From JAHEFT01 sp963766195 (GTDB taxonomy: Bacteria; Pseudomonadota; Gammaproteobacteria; Xanthomonadales; SZUA-36), in assembly GCA_963766195.1 (NCBI GenBank), contig CAVXYY010000004.1, forward strand, positions 286,176 through 350,175: a stretch of 64,000 bases of DNA. Direction: 5' to 3'. The position numbers and the translations under genes are program-made. Numbering within the stretch: the stretch's first letter is position 1; every line of letters begins with the position of its first letter. This document shows, piece after piece, positions 43,940-53,616 of this stretch. The notes under the pieces are model-generated. The model made no database searches, was not told where the DNA came from, and saw nothing but the letters and a program-made list of their open reading frames with translations.

Positions 43940-46777
43940 TCATTCTTGGGACGGCAAAATAGCCTCGTTGACCAGCGCTTGCTGCTCTTCGAGGTGCCGC
44001 GTGAAATAACCCACTGCCGGAGAGGCTGAGTGTGGGCGGCCTACGTATTTCAATTCATGCTGGTCCGAGATACATGCCTGCAGGTGATGCCGGCTCTGGT
44101 ACCACGCCCCCTGGTTTTTAGGCTCTTCCTGGCACCAGACGACCTCGGTCGCGTTCGGAAATTCTTCCACAAACCCTCTGAGGTCGTCTTCGGGAAAGGG
44201 GTACAGCTGCTCAACACGCATCACGGCCACTTCCCGGATATTCTCGGCATCACGTTTTTCCGCAAGGTCGTAGTAAACCTTTCCGGAACAGAACACGACC
44301 CGCTTGATTTCTTCGGCATTACCGGGCCCGCGGTCGCCGATAACCAGTTGGAATTTTCCCTTGGAAAGCACCTCGAGGTGAGAAGTGGCTGCCTTGCTGC
44401 GCAGCAGGCTCTTCGGCGTCATGACGATCAGGGGCTTGCGCGTGGGTTGTAAAACCTGCCGGCGCAACAAGTGAAACATCTGGGCCGGGGTCGATGGCAC
44501 GCAGACCTGGATGTTGTTATTGGCGCTGAGCTGCAGGAAGCGCTCCAGTCTCGCGCTCGAATGTTCTGGTCCCTGTCCTTCGTAACCGTGGGGCAGCAGC
44601 AGGGTCAATCCGCAGAGCCGGCCCCACTTGGCTTCACCTGAAGTGATGAATTGATCGATCACGACCTGGGCGCCGTTGGCGAAATCACCAAACTGGGCTT
44701 CCCAGATCACCAGGGTTTCCGGCGCCGCTGTTGCATAGCCGTATTCAAAGCCAAGCACGGCTTCCTCGGAAAGCAATGAATCGATCACCGCGACTTCAAG
44801 GTCCGGATTGATCTGCGCCAGCGGCAGCAGCGTGCTGCCGTCAACCTGGTTGTGGAGCACGGCGTGGCGATGGAAGAACGTTCCCCGCCCGGAATCCTGG
44901 CCTACCAGCCGAAGCCGGTGCCCTTCGTCGATCAGCGTTGCATAGGCCATGGTTTCGGCAAAGCCCCAGTCGAGCGGCAGTTCACCCGCAGCCATCCCGA
45001 TCCGGTCCTGGATGATTTTTTCAACCCGGTTATGGAGTTTGAAGCCGTCCGGAAGGGTTGTCAGTTGCGTGGAAAGGTCCCTTATTTTGCTTAATGGCAC
45101 CGCAGTATCGACGTCACTGGACTCGCCGGCGTGGTCGAAACTGTGCCAGTTGGCCGCGTACTCGTTGGTGCGCGGCTCCGTTGCGACATCGGCGACCTGG
45201 TCGCCCCGGTCCAGGTGTTCGCGGTACTCGTCCATCAACTGCTGGGCCACGTGGCCGTCAATCAGCCCACGCTCCAGCAGGTTGTCAGCGTATTTCTGCC
45301 GGGTCGTTTTCATGCTGCGGATTTTCTTGTACATCATCGGCTGCGTCACTGCCGGTTCGTCCGCCTCGTTATGCCCGTGGCGGCGATAACAGACGAGGTC
45401 GATGACTACGTCCCGCTTGAAGCGGGTGCGGAAATCGCAGGCGATTTTCATCACGTGGTGGACCGCTTCGGGGTCGTCTCCGTTGACGTGAAAAATTGGC
45501 GCATGGACCATTTTTGCAATCGTCGTGCAGTAGTGGGTAGACCGGGAATCCCGCCGGTCGCTGATGGTGAAACCGATCTGGTTGTTGACCACGATGTGCA
45601 GCGTGCCCCCCACTGCGAAGCCGCGGGTTTCCGACATCTGGAACAACTCCATGACCACGCCCTGGCCGGAAAATGAAGCGTCGCCGTGGATCAGGATCGG
45701 CATGACCTTGTCGTGGTTAAGGTCCTTCCGGCGGACCTGGCGGGCGCGCGCCGAGCCGAGCACGACCGGATCGACAATTTCCAGGTGGGAAGGGTTGAAC
45801 GCCATCGCCATGTGCAGCGGGCCGCCCGGGGTCTGTATATCGGAGGCGAATCCCATATGATACTTGACATCGCCGGAACGCAGGGGATTCTGTTCCTTGA
45901 GGTTGCCTTCGAATTCAGCAAACAGCATGGCCGGCGACTTGCCCAGGATATTGACCAGCACATTAAGCCGTCCGCGGTGAGCCATTCCCATGACGACTTC
46001 TTCCACGCCTTTTGACCCGGCGTGCAGCATGGTCTCGTGCAGCAGGGAGATCAGGCAGTCGCCACCCTCCAGCGAGAATCGCTTTTGTCCTACGTAGCGC
46101 GTGTGGAGGTACTTTTCCAGGCCTTCGGCAGCGGTCAGCAAATCCAGTATGCGCAGCCGTTCCACGTCGTTGATGTCGTAGGCGCCTTGACCTGTTTCCA
46201 GGCGTTCCTGCAGCCAGCGGCGCTTGAAGGTGTCAGTGATATGAACCGACTCGACGCCGATGCTCCCGCAATAAACCCGCCTGCACAGTTCGATGATTTC
46301 ACGCAACCGCATCCGGTGAGGTGCGAACAGGCTCGCGGTATCGAATTCGCGGTCCAGATCTGAAGCGTCCAGGCCATGAAAAGCGGGATCCAGATCCGGA
46401 ACCGGGGTGTGGTGCGGCCGGCCCAGGGGATCGAGGTTCGCGGCTTCGTGCCCGCGAATCCGGTAAGCCGTGATCAGCTTGACGACGCTGGCTTCCTTGT
46501 AATCCGAAAGTTCGGTGCTGTCTGCAACAACCTGGGTTAAACGGCCCAGGTGCCTGAACTTTTCCTGCACCCCCAGACGCCCGTGTTCAGATACACCGTT
46601 GCCGGGCAAGGCTGAAAATACCTTGGCCCATTGAGCAGGAACACTGTTCTTGTCTTCCAGCCAATCCTCGTAATACGCCTCGATCCAGGAGGCGTTACTG
46701 CCGGACAGGTGTGTTGACTTGTAAAGTTCTTCCAGGCTGGTTTTCACTCTAATCCCATGGTCGGCGCAAACGACCAT
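43940..46777 (-). CDS. sucA: 2-oxoglutarate dehydrogenase E1
   Basis: The thiamine-diphosphate decarboxylase component that commits 2-oxoglutarate to succinyl-CoA. The 945-residue protein begins with the E2-binding N-terminal helix (WIEAYYEDWLEDKNSVPAQW), then GMAHRGRLNVLVNILGKSP, DVVIDLVCYRRHGHNEAD, and ends in the typical NQGAWYQSRHHLQ and GRPHSASPAVGYFTRH blocks. The ATG at 46777 overlaps the roxA stop (TAATG); a GTG at 46747 is an alternative start that gives a more usual N terminus. Intact. Confidence 0.97.
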   Translation of the reverse strand: MVVCADHGIRVKTSLEELYKSTHLSGSNASWIEAYYEDWLEDKNSVPAQWAKVFSALPGNGVSEHGRLGVQEKFRHLGRLTQVVADSTELSDYKEASVVKLITAYRIRGHEAANLDPLGRPHHTPVPDLDPAFHGLDASDLDREFDTASLFAPHRMRLREIIELCRRVYCGSIGVESVHITDTFKRRWLQERLETGQGAYDINDVERLRILDLLTAAEGLEKYLHTRYVGQKRFSLEGGDCLISLLHETMLHAGSKGVEEVVMGMAHRGRLNVLVNILGKSPAMLFAEFEGNLKEQNPLRSGDVKYHMGFASDIQTPGGPLHMAMAFNPSHLEIVDPVVLGSARARQVRRKDLNHDKVMPILIHGDASFSGQGVVMELFQMSETRGFAVGGTLHIVVNNQIGFTISDRRDSRSTHYCTTIAKMVHAPIFHVNGDDPEAVHHVMKIACDFRTRFKRDVVIDLVCYRRHGHNEADEPAVTQPMMYKKIRSMKTTRQKYADNLLERGLIDGHVAQQLMDEYREHLDRGDQVADVATEPRTNEYAANWHSFDHAGESSDVDTAVPLSKIRDLSTQLTTLPDGFKLHNRVEKIIQDRIGMAAGELPLDWGFAETMAYATLIDEGHRLRLVGQDSGRGTFFHRHAVLHNQVDGSTLLPLAQINPDLEVAVIDSLLSEEAVLGFEYGYATAAPETLVIWEAQFGDFANGAQVVIDQFITSGEAKWGRLCGLTLLLPHGYEGQGPEHSSARLERFLQLSANNNIQVCVPSTPAQMFHLLRRQVLQPTRKPLIVMTPKSLLRSKAATSHLEVLSKGKFQLVIGDRGPGNAEEIKRVVFCSGKVYYDLAEKRDAENIREVAVMRVEQLYPFPEDDLRGFVEEFPNATEVVWCQEEPKNQGAWYQSRHHLQACISDQHELKYVGRPHSASPAVGYFTRHLEEQQALVNEAILPSQE

Positions 46778-47914
46778 TATAGCTGTTCAAGGTAGAGATG
46801 TCCCCGGTTCAGTAGTTTGCAGACAAGAGACCACCCGGTTTCATCAAAGGATAAATCCGCCTGGCCCAGGCGGTCCGGATCACACAGGACCCGCGCCAGT
46901 TTGACGGTGCACGCGAACTCTTCACCAGCGGCGAATATGCTCGCTGCTTCCCCTTGCGCGCTCCAGAAAATCCGTGTCCAGGGATTGTGCCGGAGTATTT
47001 TTCCCCGGCTGAGCGCCTTTTCCAGGGTAGCCGGTTTCATCGCCGAAGACGGTGGCGCAGGCTGGTGTGCCAGGCGGTAACGGGAGAGGAACGTTCCCAG
47101 AAACGAGTGGAGATCCTGATCGTCCTGTAACGGCGTCTGTAAAAAATCATCCAGGCGGGATATGGCTGTCGGATCGATCTCGCCGGAATACCTGGCCGGG
47201 GTGAGCCCCGGGTCCTGGTAGCGGCCGCCCTCGTCGTCTTTTTCCGCCAGCCACTCACCCAGCGCCAGGTACAGGTCCGCTCTGCTGGGCGCCCTCATGC
47301 CAATTGACCAGGTCATGCCTGCGTCCAGGGCCACGCCGTGATGGGCTACTCCCGGCGGAAGGTACAGCATGTCGCCGGGCTCCAGCAGCCATTCCTGTTC
47401 GGCGGAAAAATCGCGCAGCACCTTCAGTTCGCAATCCGGTAGAAGTCCGGCGTCAAACGATTCCGCGATTTCCCAGCGCCGTCTGCCTTCCGCCTGGAGC
47501 AGAAACACGTCGTACTGGTCGACGTGGGGACCTACCGAGCCTCCGGGACCGGCAACGCTGATCATCAGGTCGTCAATCCGCCAACGAGGCAGGAAGCTGA
47601 AGCGGCTCATCAGGTTTTGCAGCGGTGGGTAGTGCTTCTCAACGTCCTGGACCAGCAGCGTCCAGTGGGTTTCCGGAAGTTTTCTGAAATCCTTTTTCGA
47701 GAACGGGCCGTGGCGAAGCTTCCAGTCGTGTTCCGGAAAACTGCCGGTGACCAGGCGTGATTCCGCCAGTTCATCGCAGGCGAGACCGGCGATGTCGTCG
47801 GAATCGAGTTCCGGGGAGAAATCCGGGTATCGCCTGCCTGATCAGCAGAGGCTTTTTTTGCCAGTACTCGGCGAGGAACTCTTGCGGGGATAGTGGGCTG
47901 TTTTCGAAGATCAT
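46777..47914 (-). CDS. roxA: Ribosomal protein L16 arginine hydroxylase (JmjC/cupin), one frameshift
   Basis: A 2-oxoglutarate/Fe(II) oxygenase of the YcfD/RoxA family, which in E. coli hydroxylates Arg81 of L16. The N terminus (FENSPLSPQEFLAEYWQKKP, at 47914) is separated from the rest by a one-base break near 47828, after which DDIAGLACDELAESRLVTGS continues. The iron ligands are in GPHVDQYDVFLLQ (HxD) and the later AHHGVAL histidine. The C-terminal winged helix ends VCKLLNRGHLYLEQL. About 379 residues. The stop overlaps the sucA ATG, so an oxygenase that consumes 2-oxoglutarate is coupled to the dehydrogenase that drains it. Confidence 0.88.
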
Positions 47915-47979
47915 TTCGGGTGTCTTTTCTTCTCGCAGACGGTCAGGTTTATCGCCGGCAAGGCCCGCTCCACACTCGG

Positions 47980-49364
47980 CTACTGGTAGTCGTCCAGGCT
48001 TTCAGCCATCTGCCCGGCGTTGCCGGTGTAGCGGGCAGGGGTCAAGGCGAGCAGGTCCCTGCGCGCCGCATCCGGCAAATCCAGGCCGTTGATGAAGTGT
48101 CTGAGATCACTCGCCGTGATCCTGTTTGCCCCGGGTAAGCGCCTTGAGTTGCTCGTAGGGGTTCTCGATGCCGTACCGGCGCATCACGGTCTGGATGGGT
48201 TCAGCCAGGACTTCCCAGCTGGCGTCGAGGTCGTCGTCCAGGCGGTTCTCGTTGACTTCCAGCTTGGAAAGCCCCTTCAGCAGGGAAGCCATTGCGACCA
48301 GCGGAATGGCCATAGGCCGTGCCGATGACCCTCAGCACGGTGGAATCGGTCAGGTCTCTTTGCCAGCGCGACACCGGCAACTTCTGCGCGAGGTGGTCCA
48401 GCAGGGCGTTCGCAACCCCGAGGTTGCCCTCGGCATTTTCGAAATCGATGGGATTGACCTTGTGCGGCATCGTCGAGGAGCCGACTTCGCCCGCGATGGT
48501 TTTCTGGCTGAAATAACCGATCGAAATATAGGCCCAGATATCGCGGCAAAGGTCGATCAGGATCGTCTGGTAACGGATCATCGAATGGAAGGTCTCGGCC
48601 ATCCAGTCGTGGGGTTCGATCTGCGTGGTGTAGGGGTTCCAGACCAATCCCAGTGATTCGACGAAGGTCCTGGCCAGCGCCGGCCAGTCAACCTCCGGGT
48701 ATGCGCTGATGTGGGCGTTGAAGTTACCCACCGCACCGTTGATTTTCCCCAGGTATTCCTGGCTGGACATCTGCGCTGACCTGGCGGCGCAGGCGGTGCA
48801 GGGTGTTGGCAATTTCCTTTCCGAGCGTCGTGGGTGAAGCGGTCTGCCCATGTGTGCGGGAGAGCATGGCCTGTCCGGCATAATGCGTGGACAAATTCAG
48901 CCAGGGCGCTGTCGATTTCGGTGAAGATACCCGGACAATACCATCGAATGGGCGTCTTTCAGCATCAGCGCGTAGGAAAGGTTGTTGATGTCTTCGGAGG
49001 TGCAGGCGAAGTGCAGGAACTCAGCGATGAGCCGCCAATTCGGGCATTTCCGTGAACCGCTCTTTCAGGTAATACTCGACCGCCTTGACGTCGTGATTGG
49101 TGACCGCTTCTATTTCCTTGACCCGCAAGGCCCCGGTTTCGTCAAATTCCGCGAGCAGCCGGTCGAGAAAGGTGTTGGCTGCTCCGAGAGGGCCGGTAAT
49201 TCCGCCAATCCCGCGTGGCCGGCCATGGCCTGGAACCAGCGGACCTCTACGATGATGCGACGATGAATCAATCCGAATTCACTGCAAACCGGGCGAAGCG
49301 CAGCAGTTTTTCCGGCGTAACGGCCGTCGACGGATGAAAGGGCGGTCAGGCTTGAAAGGTTCAT
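47980..49364 (-). CDS. purB: Adenylosuccinate lyase (several frameshifts)
   Basis: Cleaves SAICAR and adenylosuccinate in purine synthesis. Start NLSSLTALSSVDGRYAGKT at 49364 is the family opening. The first clean stretch runs to about 49200, and a second from 48770 to 48320 contains the signature GEVGSSTMPHKVNPIDFENA with the catalytic Ser loop. The end is restored from NENRLDDDLDASWEVLAEP and finally LALTPARYTGNAGQMAESL before the TAG at 47980. At least four single-base breaks, densest at 48770-49200, where the frame is hardest to follow. The total length (1,385 bases) fits the 456-residue E. coli-type enzyme, so I consider the gene real and the sequence faulty. Confidence 0.88.
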
Positions 49365-49440
49365 GAGTTCTGAAAAATGCGCGACAAGGCTGAGAACCCA
49401 TTCTCTCATTCTTTGCCATTCACTCCAACACGCAGTCCGA

Positions 49441-49446
49441 TATAAT
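49441..49446 (+). promoter_or_regulatory. -10 box for fumC
   Basis: A perfect TATAAT 41 bases ahead of the fumC start, with TTCACT sixteen or so bases upstream as a weak -35. It lies in the 122-base divergent space with purB. Confidence 0.45.
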
Positions 49447-49486
49447 CCTGTTCACTTTCCGTTTCACAATATTCTGGAGCGCAGTG

Positions 49487-50885
49487 ATGACCGAGGATAC
49501 AGGACAGAGCAGGACAGCATGGGTGAACTCCAGGTTCCGGAGGATGCGCTTTGGGGCGCCCAGACCCAGCGGGCGGTCCAGAACTTTCCCGATCAGCGGA
49601 ATCACGATGCCGCGCGAATTCATCAGGGCGCTGGGACTGATCAAAGAAGCTGCGGCCACGGCAAACCTCGAGTTGGGCTTGCTGGCCGAAGACAAGGCCG
49701 CCGCTATCATCAACTGCCGCGAGATCAGTCGCCGCGGGCGGACTGGACGCCCACTTTCCGGTCGATGTTTTTCAAACCGGTTCCGGCACTTCTTCGAACA
49801 TGAACGCCAACGAAGTGATCGCCCGCCTGGCCAGTCAGGAGGGTCATGTCCGGTGCATCCCAATGATGATGTGAACATGGGGCAGAGTTCCAATGACGTC
49901 ATCCCGCCGCAATCCAGGTCAGCGCCGCGGTGCTCGCTTACGGAAAGCTCATTCCTTCGCTGCTGCACCTGGCGGAAACACTGGATATCAAATCCGAGGA
50001 ACTGGCAAGCTGTCGTGAAGACGGGCCGGACGCACTTGATGGACGCCATGCCGGTGACTTTTGGCCAGGAACTCGCTTGCTGGTCGAAACAGATCCGTAC
50101 CGGTATCAAGCGGATCAAGAGCGCTTTGAAACACATGCGAAAACTGCCGCTGGGCGGCTCCGCCGTTGGAACCGGGATCAATGCGCATCCGGAGTTTGGC
50201 CCCAGGGCGGCCGCGGTGCTGGAACGGCTGACCGGGAGTCAAGTTCAGGCCATCCGAGAATTATTTCGAAGGGATCAGTTCGCAGGACACCTCGGTTGAG
50301 CTTTCCGGCCAGTTGAAGACCCTGGCCTGCAGCCTGATGAAAATTTCCAATGACCTGCGGCTGATGAATTCCGGTCCGCTGGCAGGTTTCGGAGAAATCG
50401 AATTGCCGGTGCTGCAACCCGGTTCCTCCATCATGCCGGGTAAGGTCAACCCGGTGATTCCGGAGGCAGTCTGCATGGTCTGCGCCCAGGTGATCGGAAA
50501 CGACACCACCATCACGGTGGCTGGCCAATCCGGCCTGTTCCAGTTGAACGTCATGATGCCGGTGGTCGCGTTGAACCTTTTGCAAAGTCTCGAAATCCTG
50601 GCCGCTGCGGTCGACCTGCTGGCCGACAAGGCCATCGCCGGGTTCACGGTCCGGACCGACAACATCCAGTCCGCGCTGGAGCGCAACCCCATCCTGGTGA
50701 CCGCGTTGAATCCGGTGATCGGCTATGAGCTGGGTGCGGAGACGGCCAAGCAGGCCTACAAAGAGGGCAGGCCGATCAAGCAGGTTGCCCTGGAAACCAC
50801 CGGGCTTTCAGCCGAAGAACTCGACCGCCTGCTCGACCCGCTCAGGCTGACACGGGGCGGAATCATCAAGAAGGAAGGCGGTTAA
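49487..50885 (+). CDS. fumC: Class II fumarate hydratase (many frameshifts)
   Basis: The heat-stable, iron-free fumarase of the TCA cycle. The ATG at 49487 follows a GGAGCG sequence. The restored reading joins RTEQDSMGELQVPEDALWGA, AQTQRAVQNFP, MPREFIRALGLIKEAAATAN, FQTGSGTSSNMNANEVIA, VNMGQSSNDV, VKTGRTHLMDAMPVTFGQEL, and the signature GSSIMPGKVNPVIPEAVCMV with the catalytic Ser, then runs clean to the stop at 50885. At least five one-base breaks occur between 49515 and 50255. Length (1,399 bases) fits the usual 460 residues. A real decay event is possible but less likely than sequence error, because motifs on all sides are preserved. Confidence 0.86.
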
Positions 50886-50890
50886 CGGAG

Positions 50891-51037
50891 TTGCAGGAGC
50901 GAATTCATTCGCGAACAAAGCCAGAGAAGGATTGTTGGAGCCGGCCATGCCGGCGATTTGGCCACGGAGAGCTGCAGGCATTTAATCGCGAGCATGGCCG
51001 GCTCCAACAAGGCCGGCTGCACAGGCCGCTCCAACAG
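50891..51037. repeat. REP-like palindrome array
   Basis: Four GGAGCG/GGAGCCGG-type units fill the gap between fumC and the convergent ABC permease gene. They are TTGCAGGAGCGAATTCATTC at 50891, TTGTTGGAGCCGGCCATGCC at 50932, the inverted copy ending GGCCGGCTCCAACAA near 51010, and a shorter inverted unit GGCCGCTCCAACAG ending at 51037. The second and third form a nearly perfect long hairpin. They are related in pattern to the pair at 18370-18442 and probably serve as a transcription barrier between convergent genes. Confidence 0.75.
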
Positions 51038-51041
51038 ATTC

Positions 51042-51995
51042 TTAATTGTCGGTCGCCCGATGACGTAACCAAAGCGCCAGCGCCAGGAACACCGCGGAAA
51101 CCGCCAGGCCGGCCAGCATCTGGGTCGAGAACAGGCGGTCCAGGATATTCGCCAGCGAAACGGCATGGTCGAAGTCATCTCGTCAGGGGTAATGCCCAGC
51201 GCCAGCGAGCCTCTGCCATCGTCAACTTCGAACGATATGATTGCCGGGCTGTTGGCTACCCACTCACCAATCAGTCCGAACAGGCTGTCGTTGAAGGTGA
51301 AGGTCTTGAGGAAGGCGATCCAGACCTGCAGGATCGCGAAACACCACCGGGGGCAACACCGCGAAGAGCAGCGGGATGCGCGGTGCAAAGGACGAAACCA
51401 GCAAGGAGCCAGGCATACAGCGGCAAAAACCAGATGGAAGTCGCCAGGTAGCTGACCAGCAGCAAGCCCCAGGCGCTCAGCGGGTTAACCACGGACAGGA
51501 ACAGCGTCCAGGGGTTTTCGCCGACCGAAATGACCATTAACGAGGCAATCACCGCCATCACGATCTGCGTCAGGATAAAGATTGCCCAGAAAATCAGCGG
51601 TGCAAGGACCATTGCGGAAAACAGTTTCGATCGCAATGGTCAGCGTGTCGCTGGCGGGCAGTGATTTCCAGAACAGGATGCTGCGATCCTTGCGGTCATC
51701 GTACAGGGCGCCCAGCAGGTAGAAAAAGACGACGAAAGCCAGCACCAGGGAAAAAAATATCGAACTGCCCAGGATGATTTCATGGCCATGCGTGGCCCTG
51801 AAATTCAGGGGTCTGGCCGGCCAATAACCGGATGGCTTCGCGGAACGTGTACATTTCGTTGTCAAAATGCGCTGTCGTGAATATCGACATCAGCAGGAAG
51901 GCGATGTAAATGCCACCGATGACCAGCGGGGTGGTGCGGAAAGCACCCTTGTTTTCCCAGTACTCGCGTCGGACCAGGGCGAAAAGGCGGTTCAT
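51042..51995 (-). CDS. ABC-2 type transporter permease (several frameshifts)
   Basis: The membrane subunit for the ATPase encoded just upstream. It begins MNRLFALVRREYWENKGAFR, with a first helix (VIGGIYIAFLLMSIFTTA). Further helices are read in changing frames: IFFSLVLAFVVFFYLLGALY followed by DDRKDRSILFWKSLPASD, a motif common in YtrA-linked permeases; then SAMVLAPLIFWAIFILTQIV; then WGLLLVSYLATSIWFLPLYA; and finally LFSTQMLAGLAVSAVFLALA before the TAA at 51042. Breaks lie near 51790, 51640, 51345 and 51170. The start overlaps the ATPase gene end by four bases. Confidence 0.83.
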
Positions 51996-52849
51996 GATTT
52001 GCCTCCTTTCATGGTGGCAACAAAAAGGTCTGCAACACTGGGGGTGTGGATCTCCCCGAGTTCAGCAAGCTGTTTCCTGTCGACATTGTCGTAAAGAAAT
52101 ATATGCCGTCCAAATAGTTCGCGTTCGTACAAAGGTTTGAATTCCCTGGCGCGCCCGGCATTTTCCGGCCGGACCATCAATTCGGTGTAGCGCCGCTCGA
52201 CTTCTTCCATCGAGGTATCCAGCGCAATTTTTCCGTCCTGGATGAAAATCAGGTCGGTAAGAATGTGTTCGACCTCTTCCACCTGGTGGGTCGTGATCAG
52301 GATGGTGCGCTCTTCATCGAAGTAATCATTGAGCAAGCTGGAATAAAATTGCTTGCGGTACAGGATATCGAGACCCAGCGTGGGTTCATCGAGCACCAGC
52401 AGGCGGGCATCAATGGCCATTACCAGGGCGAGGTGCAGTTGCGCCACCATGCCCTTGGACAGTTGTTTCACCTTGTGATCCATCGTGACCTTGGTCTGAG
52501 CCAGGTATTCCATGCAGGTCTCGCGTGAAAATCCCTTGTGAATCCGCTCGGTCACCTCGATCAGTTGCCAAACCCGTATCCAGCGGGGCAGAACGGCGAC
52601 ATCGGCGATGAAGCAAACGTCCTCCATCAGTGCGGCGCGTGCCCTGGCCGGGTTTTTACCCATGACCGAAAGCTCTCCGTCAAAAGTGGCGAGCCCCAGG
52701 ATGGCTTTCAGGACGGTGGTTTTACCTGCACCGTTGGGGCCGATCAGGCCAACGATCCTGCCGGGGGGGATTTCCAGGTCGATATGATCGACGGCAAGCG
52801 TGCGGCCATAGCGTTTGGTCAGTCCTCGTGCGGAGATAATGGAGGTCAT
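51992..52849 (-). CDS. ABC transporter ATP-binding protein (YtrB-like)
   Basis: A 285-residue ATPase. Walker A is GLIGPNGAGKTT, signature-like LSKGMVAQLHLAL, Walker B RLLVLDEPTLGLD, and the switch histidine in ILITTHQVEE. A C-terminal extension of about 80 residues follows. The signature has KGM in place of SGGQ, as often seen in the YtrB/antibiotic-export subgroup. The ATG at 52849 overlaps the TGA of the GntR regulator (ATGA), and its end overlaps the permease start, so the three genes are tightly coupled. Probable role: export or envelope-stress response, as for ytr operons elsewhere; cargo unknown. Confidence 0.92.
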   Translation of the reverse strand: MTSIISARGLTKRYGRTLAVDHIDLEIPPGRIVGLIGPNGAGKTTVLKAILGLATFDGELSVMGKNPARARAALMEDVCFIADVAVLPRWIRVWQLIEVTERIHKGFSRETCMEYLAQTKVTMDHKVKQLSKGMVAQLHLALVMAIDARLLVLDEPTLGLDILYRKQFYSSLLNDYFDEERTILITTHQVEEVEHILTDLIFIQDGKIALDTSMEEVERRYTELMVRPENAGRAREFKPLYERELFGRHIFLYDNVDRKQLAELGEIHTPSVADLFVATMKGGKS

Positions 52850-53220
52850 CAGTTGTCGCTCTCTTTTTTCATGGCGGTTGTCAGCAGGTCTTCCACGTTC
52901 AGACCGAGTTGTTCTATCCGGCTGAGCATCGCCGGCCATTCGTCGTTCAGGAATTTGCTGCGTTCCGATGCGACCAGGCTTTTGCGGGCGCCTTCACGCA
53001 CAAACATGCCCAGGCCACGACGTTTTTCCACCAGTCCCTCATCGACCAGGGCCTGGTAGGACTTGGACACGGTAATCGGGTTTAACTGAAAATCCGAGGC
53101 GACTGTTCGAACGGAGGGCAGGGGTTCACCCTCGGCCAGCGTTCCATCGAGGATCATCGCGACCGTTCGTTCCTTCAGTTGCCAGTAAATCGGCTGGCTG
53201 TCGTTCCAATGTGTGGACAT
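52849..53220 (-). CDS. GntR-family regulator, YtrA subfamily
   Basis: A 123-residue repressor: winged-helix GntR DNA-binding domain (residues about 10-75; PLPSVRTVASDFQLNPITVS and YQALVDEGLVEKRRGLGMFV) plus the very short helical tail typical of YtrA members, with no large effector domain. It sits between the small exported protein gene and the ABC genes, and a matching palindrome lies at the operon promoter, so autoregulation is likely. YtrA-type regulators commonly respond to cell-wall-active compounds; the signal here is not known. Confidence 0.92.
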   Translation of the reverse strand: MSTHWNDSQPIYWQLKERTVAMILDGTLAEGEPLPSVRTVASDFQLNPITVSKSYQALVDEGLVEKRRGLGMFVREGARKSLVASERSKFLNDEWPAMLSRIEQLGLNVEDLLTTAMKKESDN

Positions 53221-53251
53221 GAGTATGGGTGTCTCTGCAGGCGGTTGCCGG

Positions 53252-53503
53252 TCAACCGTTACGGAAAAGAAACAGGCTCATCTTGAAGCCTTTGTTCACC
53301 TTGACCTTCGAAGAGTTGCCGGAATCCAGCAAGGCTGGCGTTTCGCCGGCAACCATGGACACTGACTCAAGGCCGGGTTCGTTATCCGCAGGCCGGGCTG
53401 AATCGTCTATCCCGGCCATTGAGGTTACGACCAGCAGCAATGCTGCAAATATTGCCAAACGGTTTGAGATACGGTTCTTTCGGGTCCTGGTAAGCGGCAA
53501 CAT
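53252..53503 (-). CDS. Small exported protein, first gene of the YtrA-type operon
   Basis: An 83-residue unknown protein with a basic N terminus and one hydrophobic segment (NRLAIFAALLLVVTSMAG), hence exported or membrane-anchored. The C-terminal end (SKVKVNKGFKMSLFLFRNG) is basic and aromatic. It ends 31 bases before the GntR gene, and the operator and promoter lie immediately upstream of its ATG (31 bases), which is the main reason to accept it as a real gene. No cysteines and no recognised domain. Confidence 0.6.
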   Translation of the reverse strand: MLPLTRTRKNRISNRLAIFAALLLVVTSMAGIDDSARPADNEPGLESVSMVAGETPALLDSGNSSKVKVNKGFKMSLFLFRNG

Positions 53504-53533
53504 GATCTTTTCCTGTATCCGGTTTCTTTAATT

Positions 53534-53557
53534 GGTGTTGTAGTGAAGTATAACACC
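53534..53557. promoter_or_regulatory. Probable GntR/YtrA operator, GGTG-N16-CACC
   Basis: A 24-base palindrome reading GGTGTTGTAGTGAAGTATAA followed by CACC. The arms extend to GGTGTT/AACACC. The spacing GGTG-N16-CACC is, from memory, the one reported for a YtrA-subfamily repressor in Xanthomonas. On the minus strand a -10-like TATACT lies inside the palindrome, so binding would block the operon's promoter. It sits 30 bases upstream of the first gene of the GntR-ABC operon. Confidence 0.7.
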
Positions 53558-53616
53558 ATAATTGCAGAATGCAAACATTATTTGAAAATGTCCGGAGGTT
53601 TGCAGGCAATCTGAAA

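Noticed and set aside
47980..50885. purB and fumC as true pseudogenes or as programmed-frameshift genes
   Set aside because: Breaks are many, irregular and lack slippery sites or stimulatory structures, while conserved motifs persist throughout; PurB is normally essential. Sequence error is simpler.
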